From: Curtobacterium guangdongense
GTDB lineage: Bacteria > Actinomycetota > Actinomycetes > Actinomycetales > Microbacteriaceae
NCBI RefSeq assembly: GCF_049341845.1
Contig: NZ_JBMPIT010000006.1
Location: 248,001-312,000 of the forward strand
DNA: 64,000 nt
Direction of reading: 5' to 3'
Below, piece after piece: positions 23,537 through 32,147 of this stretch (position 1 is its first letter; every line of letters starts with the position of its first letter). The translations under genes were made by a program, and so were the position numbers. The notes under the pieces were generated by a model that was not told the DNA's origin, did no database searches, and saw nothing but the letters and a program-made list of their open reading frames with translations.

Positions 23537-24775
23537 ATGCGGTCGACGACGAGCGAGCTCAACTGGTCCGGCACGGTCACGTACACATCGGAGCGCGTCG
23601 AACGCCCGAGCACGCTGGACGAAGCCGCCACGATCGTCGCCAGGGAACCCCGCGTCCACGGCCTCGGCACCCGGCACTCGTTCAACGACGTCGCGGATGC
23701 TCCCGGGGTGCTGCTCGACCTGACGGCGATCCCGACCGACCTGGTGATCGACCGCACGCCCGACGGCCACGCGACCGCCACACTGGGCGCCGGCACCCGG
23801 TACGGCGACGTCGCCCCCGCCATCGACCAGGCGGGCTTCGCCCTCCACAACATGGGGTCGCTCCCGCACATCTCGATCGGTGGTGCGATCGCCACCGGCA
23901 CGCACGGCTCCGGCACCGCACTCGGGTCGCTGTCCACGGCGGTCCGCGCCCTCGAGCTCCTGGGTCCGGACGGCGAGACGCGCACCATCACGAGCGACGC
24001 CCCCGACGGAGCCGGCAGCATCCTGCACCTCGGCCTGCTCGGCATCGTGACCCGGGTGACGCTCGACCTCGAGCCGACCTACGCCATGCGCCAGGACGCC
24101 TACGGGCCCTTCCCGTGGCGGACGTTCCTCGACCACGCCGCCGAGATCCACGCCGCCGGCACCTCGGTCTGCTCGTACACGCGCTTCGGCGACGAGATCA
24201 GCGAGGTGCTCGTCAAGACCCGCAGCGAGCACGTGCCCGACGAGCTCGTCGGCGCGCCGCGGCTCCCTGGCACGCCAGGCGACGAGCACCGCACCGCCCG
24301 CGACGGGTCGATGGGTCCGTGGTGGGATCGACTCCCGCACTTCCCGATCGGCACCGTCCCGTCGCACGGGTCCGAGGTGCAGAGCGAGCACTTCGTGCCG
24401 CTCCGTCATGCCGCGGCCGCCCTCGACGCCCTGCGCGGGCTGGCCGACCGGATCCAGCCGCACCTGCACGTCGCCGAGCTCCGCACGATGGCGGCCGACG
24501 ACCTCTGGCTCTCCCCCACGCAGGACGAGGAGGTGTTCTGCATCGCGTTCACGTGGAAGAAGCACCCCGTCGAGGTCGCGGCACTCCTCCCCGACCTCGA
24601 GGCGCGACTCGCCCCCTTCGGCGCCCGTCCGCACTGGGGCAAGATGAGCTCGCTCGACGCGGATGCGGTGGCAGCGCTCTACCCGCGGCTGGCCGCGTTC
24701 CGCGATCTGGTCCGCCGAGCCGACCCGGACCGGACGTTCGCGTCCGCCTTCGGCGAGCGCGTCTTGCGGACCTGA
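23537..24775 (+). CDS. FAD-linked alditol oxidase-like protein
   Basis: 412 residues of the VAO/PCMH FAD-binding family. GLGTRHSFND (residues 39-48) is the site of covalent histidyl-FAD in alditol/xylitol oxidases, MGSLPHISIGGAIATGTHG is the FAD-binding region, and HWGKMSSLD near the C-terminus belongs to the ALO domain. Length and motifs fit alditol oxidase, which oxidises polyols such as xylitol or sorbitol with O2 to give aldose and H2O2, rather than the longer gulonolactone oxidases. There is no signal peptide, so it is cytoplasmic. A pair of inverted 16-base elements follows the stop. Confidence 0.88.
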   Translation: MRSTTSELNWSGTVTYTSERVERPSTLDEAATIVAREPRVHGLGTRHSFNDVADAPGVLLDLTAIPTDLVIDRTPDGHATATLGAGTRYGDVAPAIDQAGFALHNMGSLPHISIGGAIATGTHGSGTALGSLSTAVRALELLGPDGETRTITSDAPDGAGSILHLGLLGIVTRVTLDLEPTYAMRQDAYGPFPWRTFLDHAAEIHAAGTSVCSYTRFGDEISEVLVKTRSEHVPDELVGAPRLPGTPGDEHRTARDGSMGPWWDRLPHFPIGTVPSHGSEVQSEHFVPLRHAAAALDALRGLADRIQPHLHVAELRTMAADDLWLSPTQDEEVFCIAFTWKKHPVEVAALLPDLEARLAPFGARPHWGKMSSLDADAVAALYPRLAAFRDLVRRADPDRTFASAFGERVLRT

Positions 24776-24776
24776 C

Positions 24777-24813
24777 CCGGGCCTCCCGTCCGAGCGCCGG
24801 TCTGGAGGCTCCG
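24777..24813. terminator. Inverted pair of dispersed 16-base elements
   Basis: ccgggcctcccgtccg (24777-24792) and cggtctggaggctccg (24798-24813) are opposed copies of the dispersed element and can fold on each other through ggcctcc/ggaggct. Located between two convergent genes, so a bidirectional terminator is plausible. Confidence 0.55.
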
Positions 24814-24832
24814 CACCGGCCCGCCACCCCGC

Positions 24833-25348
24833 TCACGCCAGCGGGGTGACCACCTTCGCGTCGCCGTCCCAGTGGCGGAGACCGCCGACGGTGAGCGTCT
24901 GCGGGAGGGGCCCGATCGCTGCCAGCGCCCGGAGCGCGGCGGGCAGGTCGACGTCGCGGATGCGCCGGGCGAGCGTGACGTGCGGCGCCCACCGTCCGGG
25001 TGCCGAGGGGTCGAGCGACCCGGGCGAGAGGCGGTGCACCGCCTGGTGGAACCGTGCGAGGGGCTCGTCGACGACCACGCCGAGGCCGAGCACGTGCCGA
25101 CCGGGTCCTGCGGGGAAGAGCAGGATCCCCGCGACACGGAGCACTGCCGGCAGGGGCACGTCGAAGCCCTCCGGGACGGGCAGGGACTCCCCGGCCGCCA
25201 GCGTGACGTGCGGGTCGTTCGTGCCGGAGCGCCCGAGGCTCGGCAGGTCCGCCTCGGTCAGGGCGTTCCACGCGGCACGGACCACGCGATCCGAATCGTC
25301 GTCCAGGACCAGCTCGATGCTCCGCACGGATCGAGTCTGCCCACGCAC
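24833..25348 (-). CDS. 2H phosphoesterase (2'-5' RNA ligase family)
   Basis: 171 residues with two HxT motifs, both in the context DPHVTL/APHVTL (about residues 46-50 and 121-125), spaced as in the two-fold 2H phosphoesterase fold. Family members act on 2',3'- or 2'-5'-linked nucleotide phosphodiesters; the bacterial role is unclear. The start is uncertain: GTG 25348 or GTG 25327, the latter immediately before SIELVLD, where the first beta strand starts. It is convergent with the alditol-oxidase-like gene and divergent from metQ. Confidence 0.82.
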   Translation of the reverse strand: MRGQTRSVRSIELVLDDDSDRVVRAAWNALTEADLPSLGRSGTNDPHVTLAAGESLPVPEGFDVPLPAVLRVAGILLFPAGPGRHVLGLGVVVDEPLARFHQAVHRLSPGSLDPSAPGRWAPHVTLARRIRDVDLPAALRALAAIGPLPQTLTVGGLRHWDGDAKVVTPLA

Positions 25349-25404
25349 GCCTGCGCAACGGATGTAACACGGCGGAACGCAAGTCGCCGCGGCTCGGTCT
25401 GCGC

Positions 25405-25436
25405 GTCACACTCGTGGTCAGTCACGACCGTGTGAC
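25405..25436. promoter_or_regulatory. Inverted repeat in the metQNI leader
   Basis: Arms gtcacac and gtgtgac, with cgtg/cacg continuing inside after a small bulge, lie 45 bases before the metQ start. It could be an operator or an RNA attenuator. It does not resemble a SAM riboswitch. Confidence 0.45.
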
Positions 25437-25480
25437 CCCGCAGCACGGCCCGCGAGGCCCCCGCCCCACGAGGAGCACCC

Positions 25481-26428
25481 ATGACCGCCCCCGCACTGCC
25501 CCAGAAGCCGAAGCGCAAGCGCCCGATCGGCTGGATCGTCGCCGCGGCGATCGTCGTCGTCGCGATCATCGTCGCCGTCGTCGCCGTCGCGGTCCGCTCC
25601 GGCGGTGACAGCGACGGTGCCGCATCGGGCGCCGCTCCGAAGACCGTGACGATCGGCGTCTCCGACAAGTCGCTGCCGTACTGGAACACGTACGTCAAGC
25701 TCGCGAAGGACAAGCTCAACGTCACCGTGAAGCTGCAGAACTTCTCGGACTACTCGCTGCCGAACCCTGCGCTCAAGGACAAGCAGATCGACATCAACCA
25801 GTTCCAGCACATCCAGTACCTGGCGAACTACAACGTCACCTCGGACGACGACCTGCAGCCGATCGGCGCGACGGCCGTGTACCCGCTGCCGCTGTACTCG
25901 ACGGAGGTCTCCAAGGTGTCGGAGTTCGAGGACGGCGCGAAGATCGCGATCCCGAACGACGCCATCAACGAGGCGCGTGCACTGCTGGTGCTGCAGTCGG
26001 CCGGTCTGCTCGAGCTCAAGGACGGCGGCAGCGCCTTCTCCACGACCGCCGACATCACCTCGCACAAGGTCGACGTGCAGACGCTCGACGCCTCGCAGAC
26101 CGCGAACGCGCTGCAGCAGGGGTCCGTCGAGGGCTCGATCGTCAACGTGAACTACGCCACCTCGGCCGGGCTCGACACGAAGGACGCGATCTTCCAGGAC
26201 GACCCGAAGAGCGCCTCCGCCAAGCCGTACGTGAACGTCTTCGCGGTGCGTGACGCCGACAAGGACAACACGACGTACCTCGACCTGGCGAAGCTGTTCC
26301 AGGACGACGCCGTGCAGAAGGTCTTCGCGAAGGACTACCCGGACGCCGTGTCGAGCGACGAGAGCGCTGCGTCCCTGCAGCAGGAACTCGTGTCCGTCGA
26401 GAAGGACGCGAAGGCGGCAACGAAGTAG
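25481..26428 (+). CDS. metQ: MetQ/NlpA family substrate-binding protein, membrane-anchored, no lipobox
   Basis: 315 residues. After a basic N-terminus (QKPKRKRP) and one hydrophobic helix (about residues 17-39) comes a NlpA-type binding domain: TVTIGVSDKSLPYW, INQFQHIQYLANYN, AIPNDAINEARALLVLQSAGL and VEGSIVNVNYA. The pattern is that of methionine-binding MetQ proteins. MetQ proteins are normally lipoproteins, but here VRSGGDS follows the helix and no cysteine is present, so the helix itself is the likely anchor. GAGGAG precedes the ATG. First gene of the metQ-metN-metI operon. Confidence 0.9.
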   Translation: MTAPALPQKPKRKRPIGWIVAAAIVVVAIIVAVVAVAVRSGGDSDGAASGAAPKTVTIGVSDKSLPYWNTYVKLAKDKLNVTVKLQNFSDYSLPNPALKDKQIDINQFQHIQYLANYNVTSDDDLQPIGATAVYPLPLYSTEVSKVSEFEDGAKIAIPNDAINEARALLVLQSAGLLELKDGGSAFSTTADITSHKVDVQTLDASQTANALQQGSVEGSIVNVNYATSAGLDTKDAIFQDDPKSASAKPYVNVFAVRDADKDNTTYLDLAKLFQDDAVQKVFAKDYPDAVSSDESAASLQQELVSVEKDAKAATK

Positions 26429-27468
26429 TGGCTGCCCTCGTCGAACTCCGCGGCGTCTCGAAGCACTACCGCCGCGCCGACACCGGCGAGACCGTGGTCG
26501 CCGTCGAGGACGTGTCCCTCGACGTCGAACAGGGCGAGGTCCTCGGCGTCATCGGGTACTCCGGTGCCGGCAAGTCCACCCTGGTCCGCCTGGTCAACGC
26601 CCTCGAGCTGCCCTCCTCGGGCACCGTGACGGTCGCCGGCCAGGAGCTGACGGCGATCCCCGAGCGGGATCGCCGTCTGGCGCGTCGTCGCATCGGGATG
26701 ATCTTCCAGCAGTTCAACCTGTTCCGGTCGCGCACGATCGCGGGCAACGTGGCGTACCCGCTCAAGGTCGCCGGTGTGGCGAAGGAGGAGCGGGACCGCC
26801 GTGTCGCCGAGCTCCTCGACTTCGTCGGACTGCTCGACCGGGCGTACGCCTACCCCGAGCAGCTGTCCGGCGGGCAGAAGCAGCGCGTCGGCATCGCCCG
26901 TGCGCTCGCCGGCAACCCCGACCTGCTGCTCGCCGACGAGGCCACGAGCGCCCTCGACCCGGAGACCACCTCCGAGGTGCTGGCCCTTCTGCGTCGCGTG
27001 AACCGGGAACTCGGCGTCACGATCATCGTCATCACGCACGAGATGGACGCCGTCCGGCAGATCGCGGACCGGGTGGCCGTGATGGAACAGGGACGGGTGG
27101 TCGAGGTCGGCGACGTGTACGACGTCTTCTCCACGCCGACCAACCCGGCGACGAAGCGGTTCGTGCGCACGGCACTGCACGACCGGCCGTCGCCCGAGAC
27201 CCTGGCGCGGTTGCGGGAACGCCACCCGGGTCGGCTCGTGACCGTGCAGATCACCGACGAGGTCGGCCTGCAGAACCGGATCGACCAGGTGTTCCGGTCC
27301 GCCGGGGTGACCGCAGAGCTCGTGTACGGCGGGGTCGGTGAGATCCGGGAGCGCCGCATCGGTTCCCTGACGTACGAGCTGTCCGGCGACTCCGCCGCGA
27401 CGATCGACCGCGCCGTCGCCGCACTCCGCGCCGACGGGGTCACCACCGACGAGGAGGACCGAGCGTGA
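26428..27468 (+). CDS. metN: Methionine ABC transporter ATP-binding protein
   Basis: 346 residues. Walker A GYSGAGKST (residues 42-50), Q loop FQQFNLF, signature LSGGQKQR, Walker B LLLADEATSALDPETT and the H-loop histidine in VITHEMD are all intact. Residues about 255-340 form the C-terminal NIL/C2 domain that binds methionine and mediates trans-inhibition in MetN. The GTG start overlaps the metQ stop by one base (TAGTG), and the stop overlaps metI by four. It energises uptake of L- or D-methionine. Confidence 0.95.
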   Translation: MAALVELRGVSKHYRRADTGETVVAVEDVSLDVEQGEVLGVIGYSGAGKSTLVRLVNALELPSSGTVTVAGQELTAIPERDRRLARRRIGMIFQQFNLFRSRTIAGNVAYPLKVAGVAKEERDRRVAELLDFVGLLDRAYAYPEQLSGGQKQRVGIARALAGNPDLLLADEATSALDPETTSEVLALLRRVNRELGVTIIVITHEMDAVRQIADRVAVMEQGRVVEVGDVYDVFSTPTNPATKRFVRTALHDRPSPETLARLRERHPGRLVTVQITDEVGLQNRIDQVFRSAGVTAELVYGGVGEIRERRIGSLTYELSGDSAATIDRAVAALRADGVTTDEEDRA

Positions 27469-28136
27469 ACAACTCCTTCCAGAGCGTGATCGACACGTTC
27501 GACGTCTTCCTGTCCTCGGTGCGCGACACCATCGTCATGTCGCTCGTCTCGCTCGTGATCGCCGGGCTCATCGGCCTGGCGCTCGGTCTGGCGCTGTACG
27601 CCACCCGACCGGGCAGCCTGCTCGGCAGCCGGACGGCGTACACGATCATCAACCTGGTCGTGAACATCGTCCGTCCGATCCCGTTCGTGATCTTCCTCGC
27701 GGCGATCGCACCGCTGTCCCGCGTGGTCGTGCAGACGACGATCGGCGTCCCCGCCGTGACGTTCGCGATCTCGCTGGCGGCGGCGTTCGCGGTCGCCCGC
27801 ATCGTCGAGCAGAACCTGCTGTCCGTGGACCCCGGCGTCGTCGAGGCAGCGCGGGCCTCGGGTGCGCACCCGATCTCGATCCTGCTGACCGTGCTCATCC
27901 CCGAGGGCCTCGGGCCGCTCATCCTGGGGTACACGTTCATCTTCATCGGCATCGTCGACATGACCGCGCAGGGTGCGCTGATCGGAGGCGGCGGCCTCGG
28001 TGAGTACGCGATCACGTACGGCTCGCAGCGGTACGACTGGTGGATCGTCTACGTGTCGGTGGCCGCGATCGTGGTCATCGTGCAGCTCGGGCAGTTCATC
28101 GGCAACCGCTTGGCGCGGGCGACGCTCCGGCGCTAG
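27465..28136 (+). CDS. metI: Methionine ABC transporter permease
   Basis: 223 residues with five to six transmembrane helices and the BPD_transp_1 (MetI) fold. The EAA loop EAARASGAHPISILLTVLIPEGLGPLI (about residues 126-152) contacts MetN. The GTG start overlaps the metN stop (GTGA), so the three subunits are translationally coupled. A family 2 hairpin begins 13 bases after the stop and probably ends the operon. Confidence 0.95.
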   Translation: MNNSFQSVIDTFDVFLSSVRDTIVMSLVSLVIAGLIGLALGLALYATRPGSLLGSRTAYTIINLVVNIVRPIPFVIFLAAIAPLSRVVVQTTIGVPAVTFAISLAAAFAVARIVEQNLLSVDPGVVEAARASGAHPISILLTVLIPEGLGPLILGYTFIFIGIVDMTAQGALIGGGGLGEYAITYGSQRYDWWIVYVSVAAIVVIVQLGQFIGNRLARATLRR

Positions 28137-28455
28137 TCGGGCCCCCCTGAGATCGCACTTCGTGTCGCCTCCCGTATGACGGACGCGACACGGAGTGCGA
28201 TCTCGTGCGTGCGGGTGGACGCGCGGGACGTCGGTCGAGACGTGGGGGGCGGAGGTGGGGCGTGCCTCCCGTCCGGGTCTGGGCGCGGTTCCACGACTCG
28301 CCGCTCAGTTCCGTCGAGATGCCACGACGCGCGTGTAGACGCCCTCGAGATGCCGGAATTTCGGAACCTCGACGGACCGCGCACGGGACGGCACGGGATG
28401 GCACGGGACGGGACGCGCAGGACGGGAAGCGGGACGCGGCCCGTGCCCGCGCCCG
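28137..28455. other. 319-base spacer after metI
   Basis: It holds the family 2 hairpin (28149-28204), a 16-base-element half (gtgcctcccgtccgg, 28262-28276) and three tandem 10-base units close to gcacgggacg (28381-28410). I see no supported coding sequence. Confidence 0.65.
28149..28204. repeat. Long inverted repeat, family 2 copy B
   Basis: Arms of 20 bases (28149-28168, 28185-28204) with one mismatch. The core gagatcgcacttcgtgtcg matches the hairpin at 5714-5777 at 18 of 19 positions, while the loops differ completely. Likely 3' end of the met operon. Confidence 0.92.
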
Positions 28456-29232
28456 TCACGCGGCGGAGTCGGCCTCGACGGAACGGGACGACGACGCTGC
28501 CGGGGCCTCGTAGTGCGCCCGCACCAGGATCGGGCGGTGGTCCGAGATCCCGGCCGGCAGCGTCTCCACCCCGGCGATGTGCAGCCCGACGCTCGTGGCG
28601 AAGTCGAAGTGCCCCGTGAACTTCCGGTACCGCAGGTACGTCGGTTGGTCGGAGAGCGAGAGCGCGAAGCCGTGCGACTCGATCTTGCGGCGGAGGTTCG
28701 TCTGGAACCAGGGGTAGTTGAAGTCGCCGACCATGATCGCGGGGGCCTCGCTCGACAGGTCACGGACGAACTGGTGCGCTGCCTCGATCTGCTTGCGGCG
28801 GAGGGAGTTCGTCGCGGTCAGGGGCGAGGCGTGGAACGACGCGACGATCACGTCGGTCGATGCCTCGCGGTCGCGGAGGTGCATCGCGATGAGTCGTTCG
28901 TGCGCCGGCGCGAGGACCCGGTCGTGGAGCGACTTCTGCAGCGAGTGGATGCTGAAGTCCTGCACGTCGAAGCGGTCGTCGCGCTTGTAGATCGCGAGGC
29001 CGAGCCGGTTCGCCTTCGTCGACGCCGCGAGCGTGAGCCCGCCGACGGACGGCGCGAGGTCGTTGCTGTCGCACTCCTGCACGCAGATGACGTCGGCCTC
29101 CGATGCCTCGGCCAGGGCGGCGAGTTCGCCGTTCGCGGTGTGCTCCCGCAGGTTGTAGCTGACGACGCGGATGGTGGTGGGTCGGACGTCGGTGTCCGTC
29201 GGGATCGTCCCCTGCTGGTCTGGCACGGCCAT
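28456..29232 (-). CDS. Endonuclease/exonuclease/phosphatase family protein
   Basis: 258 residues with the EEP catalytic pattern: VVSYNLREHT (Asn), ICVQECDS (metal-binding Glu), MVGDFNYPWF (Asp and Asn) and the final SDHRPILV (Asp-His). The closest relatives in layout are small metal-dependent phosphodiesterases; the substrate (DNA, phospholipid or nucleotide) cannot be read. There is no signal peptide. ATG 29232 is chosen because GGAAGG lies seven bases upstream. The C-terminal 20 residues are Ser/Ala-rich. Confidence 0.88.
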   Translation of the reverse strand: MAVPDQQGTIPTDTDVRPTTIRVVSYNLREHTANGELAALAEASEADVICVQECDSNDLAPSVGGLTLAASTKANRLGLAIYKRDDRFDVQDFSIHSLQKSLHDRVLAPAHERLIAMHLRDREASTDVIVASFHASPLTATNSLRRKQIEAAHQFVRDLSSEAPAIMVGDFNYPWFQTNLRRKIESHGFALSLSDQPTYLRYRKFTGHFDFATSVGLHIAGVETLPAGISDHRPILVRAHYEAPAASSSRSVEADSAA

Positions 29233-29394
29233 GCTGCCTTCCTTCCGGAGTGGGGTCCCTGCGTCCCGCTCAGTCTGCCGCGGCAACGGTACTCGTCGAC
29301 CTCAAGCAGTTTCTGAGACTGTAGCGCCTGCGGGGTTTCGTGCGCGTGACGGCGACACGAACGGTCGTGGCGACGTGAGACCCGGACGCGGGCC

Positions 29395-30813
29395 TCATGC
29401 GCGCACCCGTCGTGCCGGTCGGACGGTCTCCCCCGCCGTCCGGCTCATCACGACGCCCTCGATGCACGCCACCACGAGCAGCGCCGCGATCACCCAGAAC
29501 GTCAGGACGTACGCGCCGTCGCCGGCGAGCCCGGCACCGGCGCGGATGACGACGGCCGCGACGGCGACACCGAACCCGGCGGCCGTCTGCTGCAGCGTCG
29601 AGGACAGCGTGTTCGCCGGGGTCATGTCGGCCTGCTCGACGTCGGCGAAGGCGATCGTGTTGTACGCGGTGAACCCCACCGAGCGTGCCGCGCCGCTCAC
29701 GACGAGCAGGACGGCGAGCAGCCAGAACGGGGTGTCCGGCGTCAGGAAGGTCATCGCGACGACCGTCAGCGCCGCGATCGCCGACGACACGATGATCACC
29801 GGCCGGTACCCGAACCAGCGGAGGAACGGCGTGGTCGCGGGCTTGATGCCGAGGTTGCCGACGAAGACGAACAGCACGGCGCTCCCGGCCTCGACGGCCG
29901 TCCACCCCCAGGCGTCCTGGAAGAGCAGGGGCAGCACGAACGGCACCGCCGACACGGCCAGGCGGAACAGGCTGCCGCCCGCGTGCGACACCCGGAAGGT
30001 CTCGAGCCGGAACGCGTCGAGCCCCATGATCGGGTGCTGTGCCCGCCGGAAGTGCCGGATCGCGAGCCAGCAGCAGGCGGCCCCGACCACGCCGGACACG
30101 ATCGTGGCGACGACCGGCACGGTGTCGAGCGCGAGGAGCGACGCCATCACGACGACCCCGCCGAGGCCGACGCACGCCAGCAACGACCCCGGCCAGTCGA
30201 ACGGCACGCGCTGGGCCGCCCGCTCCTGCGGCACGAGGACGAGCGCGGCGATCAGGGCGATCACCCCGAGCGGGATGTTGACGAGGAAGATCCAGTGCCA
30301 CGACAGGGTGTCGACGAGCACACCGCCGACGAACGGCGCGATGATCGGCGCCGCGAGGGCCGGCCACGTCAGGATCGCGATCGCCGTGACGAGCTGTTCG
30401 CGCCCGGCGCTCCGCAGCACGACGAGCCGTCCGACGGGCACCATGAGCGCCCCGCCGATCCCCTGTACGATCCGCCAGATCGTCAGTTCGACCAGTCCGG
30501 TCGACAGCGCGCAGAGTCCGGACGCGATCGTGAACACCGCGATGGCACCCACGAACACCGTGCGCGAGCCGAACCGGTCGGTCAGCCAGCCGCTCACCGG
30601 GATGAACACGGCGAGCGTGACGAGGTAGGCGGTGATCGCGATGCCGATCGCCGCCGAGTCCACCCCGAGGTCACGACCCATCGCGGGCGCCGCGGTGGCG
30701 AGGATCGTGCCGTCGAGGAGCTCCATGAAGAACGTCCCCGCGACGAGCACGGCGACCGCGGTGCTCCCGGTGCGTCGGCGGGCAGGGGCTGCTGTCGATG
30801 TCGTCCTCGTCAT
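29395..30813 (-). CDS. MFS transporter, DHA2-like
   Basis: 472 residues with 13-14 predicted helices. FMELLDGTILATAAPAMGRDL in helix 1, GWLTDRFGSRTVFVGAI (motif A) and WRIVQGIGGALMVPVGRL (motif C) mark a DHA2 transporter. It is divergent from the PLP-enzyme gene across a spacer with an IclR-type palindrome (30850-30868), so it may be co-regulated with the catabolic cluster as importer or exporter of the substrate. MFS drug efflux is the alternative. TAGCAT lies ten bases before the ATG. Confidence 0.88.
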   Translation of the reverse strand: MTRTTSTAAPARRRTGSTAVAVLVAGTFFMELLDGTILATAAPAMGRDLGVDSAAIGIAITAYLVTLAVFIPVSGWLTDRFGSRTVFVGAIAVFTIASGLCALSTGLVELTIWRIVQGIGGALMVPVGRLVVLRSAGREQLVTAIAILTWPALAAPIIAPFVGGVLVDTLSWHWIFLVNIPLGVIALIAALVLVPQERAAQRVPFDWPGSLLACVGLGGVVVMASLLALDTVPVVATIVSGVVGAACCWLAIRHFRRAQHPIMGLDAFRLETFRVSHAGGSLFRLAVSAVPFVLPLLFQDAWGWTAVEAGSAVLFVFVGNLGIKPATTPFLRWFGYRPVIIVSSAIAALTVVAMTFLTPDTPFWLLAVLLVVSGAARSVGFTAYNTIAFADVEQADMTPANTLSSTLQQTAAGFGVAVAAVVIRAGAGLAGDGAYVLTFWVIAALLVVACIEGVVMSRTAGETVRPARRVRA

Positions 30814-30849
30814 GTCAGACCGAATGCTATGCCCGCCACCACCACAACA

Positions 30850-30868
30850 CGTTCTGCAATGTGGAACG
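30850..30868. promoter_or_regulatory. Candidate IclR operator
   Basis: cgttctgcaatgtggaacg has perfect cgttc/gaacg arms around nine bases and resembles IclR-family sites built on gttc-n-gaac. It lies between the divergent MFS gene and the cluster encoding an IclR regulator. Confidence 0.55.
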
Positions 30869-30935
30869 GTGGACGTGACGACGTTGTCCGCGCGAGCGCC
30901 GCTGGACCAGCGTGGGACCCGTCGAAGGAGGATCG

Positions 30936-32147
30936 ATGCCGACCACCCCCGCCACCGTGACCGCGAAGGGCTCGTGGGAGCCGAGCGCTCCGGCGCCGCA
31001 CCACGTGCTCCAGGACGCGCACCTGCCCGTGATGACGCTCCGCGAGTCCGCCTTGACGAACAACACCGCCGTCATGCAGGCGTACGTCGAGCGGCACGGG
31101 CTCCTGTTCGCGCCGCACATGAAGACGCACATGGCGCCGGCACTCGCCCAGCGGCAGATCGACGCCGGCGCGTGGGGCGTCACGCTGGCGTCCGTGCAGC
31201 AGGCGATGGTCGCGTGGGAGCACGGGCTCCGGCACGTCCTGATCGCGAACGAGGTCCTCGACCCGGCAGGGCTCCGCTGGCTCGCGTCGCGCCGCACCGT
31301 CGACCCCTCGTCGGACGTGCTCTGCTACGTCGACTCGACCGCCGGGGTCGAGTCGGCCGCCTCCGCCGCGTCCGAGGTCGACGGCGAACTCCACGTGCTG
31401 GTCGAGGTCGGGTTCCCCGGCGGTCGCACCGGCGCCCGATCGGCGGCGGCAGCGGCGTCGGTCGCGGAAGCCGCCTCCGATGCCGGTCTCGTCCTCCGCG
31501 GGGTCTCCGGGTACGAGGGCGGTCTGCCCGGCGTCGACGAGGCCCGCGCGTACGTGGCCGGCGTCCTCGACGTGGCAGCAGCCGTCCGCCCGCTCATCGC
31601 CGGCCCGCGTGCCCTGCTGAGCATGGGCGGCAGCGCCTGGTTCGACGCCGTGAGCGAGGCCGTCGCGGCCCGCCCCGACGACCTCGACGTGCTGCTCCGC
31701 TCCGGCGCGTACCTGACCCACGACGACGGCTTCTACGAGGAGCGCACGCCGTTCCACCGCCACCCGACGGAGGGCGCGCTCCGCGCAGCGATCGAGGTAT
31801 GGGGGCGGGTCACGTCGTGCCCCGAGCCCGGCCTGGCACTCGTGGCCGTCGGCAAGCGCGACATCTCCTTCGACGAGGGGCTGCCGGTGGTCCGGCAGAT
31901 CCGGCCGGCTCGGCCTGGAGGCTCGGCGCAGGATCCTGGGACCGCGCCCGTTCCCGGGTCGGTCACCGTCACCCGTCTCGACGACCAGCACTGCTACCTC
32001 GCGCTGGCGACGGGGGTGGCCCTGACGCCGGGCGACGTCGTCGTGTTCGGCATCTCGCACCCGTGCACGGTGTTCGACAAGTGGCGGCAGGTGCACGTCA
32101 TCGACGACGACGACACCGTGCGCGAGACGATCGCGACGTGGTTCTGA
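30936..32147 (+). CDS. Fold-type III PLP amino-acid dehydratase/aldolase (D-serine dehydratase-like)
   Basis: 403 residues with the alanine-racemase N-terminal barrel and D-threonine aldolase/D-serine dehydratase C-terminal domain. The PLP lysine is in PHMKTHM (about residue 60), and the C-terminal SHPCTVFDKW carries the His and Cys that bind zinc in D-serine dehydratases. Enzymes of this type deaminate D-serine or related beta-hydroxy D-amino acids. Beside KDG kinase and KDPG aldolase genes, D-glucosaminate is a good candidate substrate, giving KDG and ammonia. A dispersed PGG element (31911-31926) adds RPGGS to a loop. AAGGAGG precedes the ATG. Confidence 0.85.
   Translation: MPTTPATVTAKGSWEPSAPAPHHVLQDAHLPVMTLRESALTNNTAVMQAYVERHGLLFAPHMKTHMAPALAQRQIDAGAWGVTLASVQQAMVAWEHGLRHVLIANEVLDPAGLRWLASRRTVDPSSDVLCYVDSTAGVESAASAASEVDGELHVLVEVGFPGGRTGARSAAAAASVAEAASDAGLVLRGVSGYEGGLPGVDEARAYVAGVLDVAAAVRPLIAGPRALLSMGGSAWFDAVSEAVAARPDDLDVLLRSGAYLTHDDGFYEERTPFHRHPTEGALRAAIEVWGRVTSCPEPGLALVAVGKRDISFDEGLPVVRQIRPARPGGSAQDPGTAPVPGSVTVTRLDDQHCYLALATGVALTPGDVVVFGISHPCTVFDKWRQVHVIDDDDTVRETIATWF
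31911..31926 (+). repeat. Dispersed PGG element inside the PLP dehydratase gene
   Basis: cggcctggaggctcgg encodes part of RPARPGGSA in a loop just before the conserved TVTRLDDQH region. Confidence 0.6.

Noticed and set aside
21923..24775. A 950-codon frame joining the MFS region to the alditol oxidase
   Set aside because: Only its 3' part is a real protein (from 23537). The upstream part is the MFS gene read out of frame and passes through two long hairpins.
25349..25480. SAM riboswitch upstream of metQ
   Set aside because: The 130-base leader has one simple inverted repeat and none of the conserved SAM-I or SAM-II/IV core segments I could recognise.
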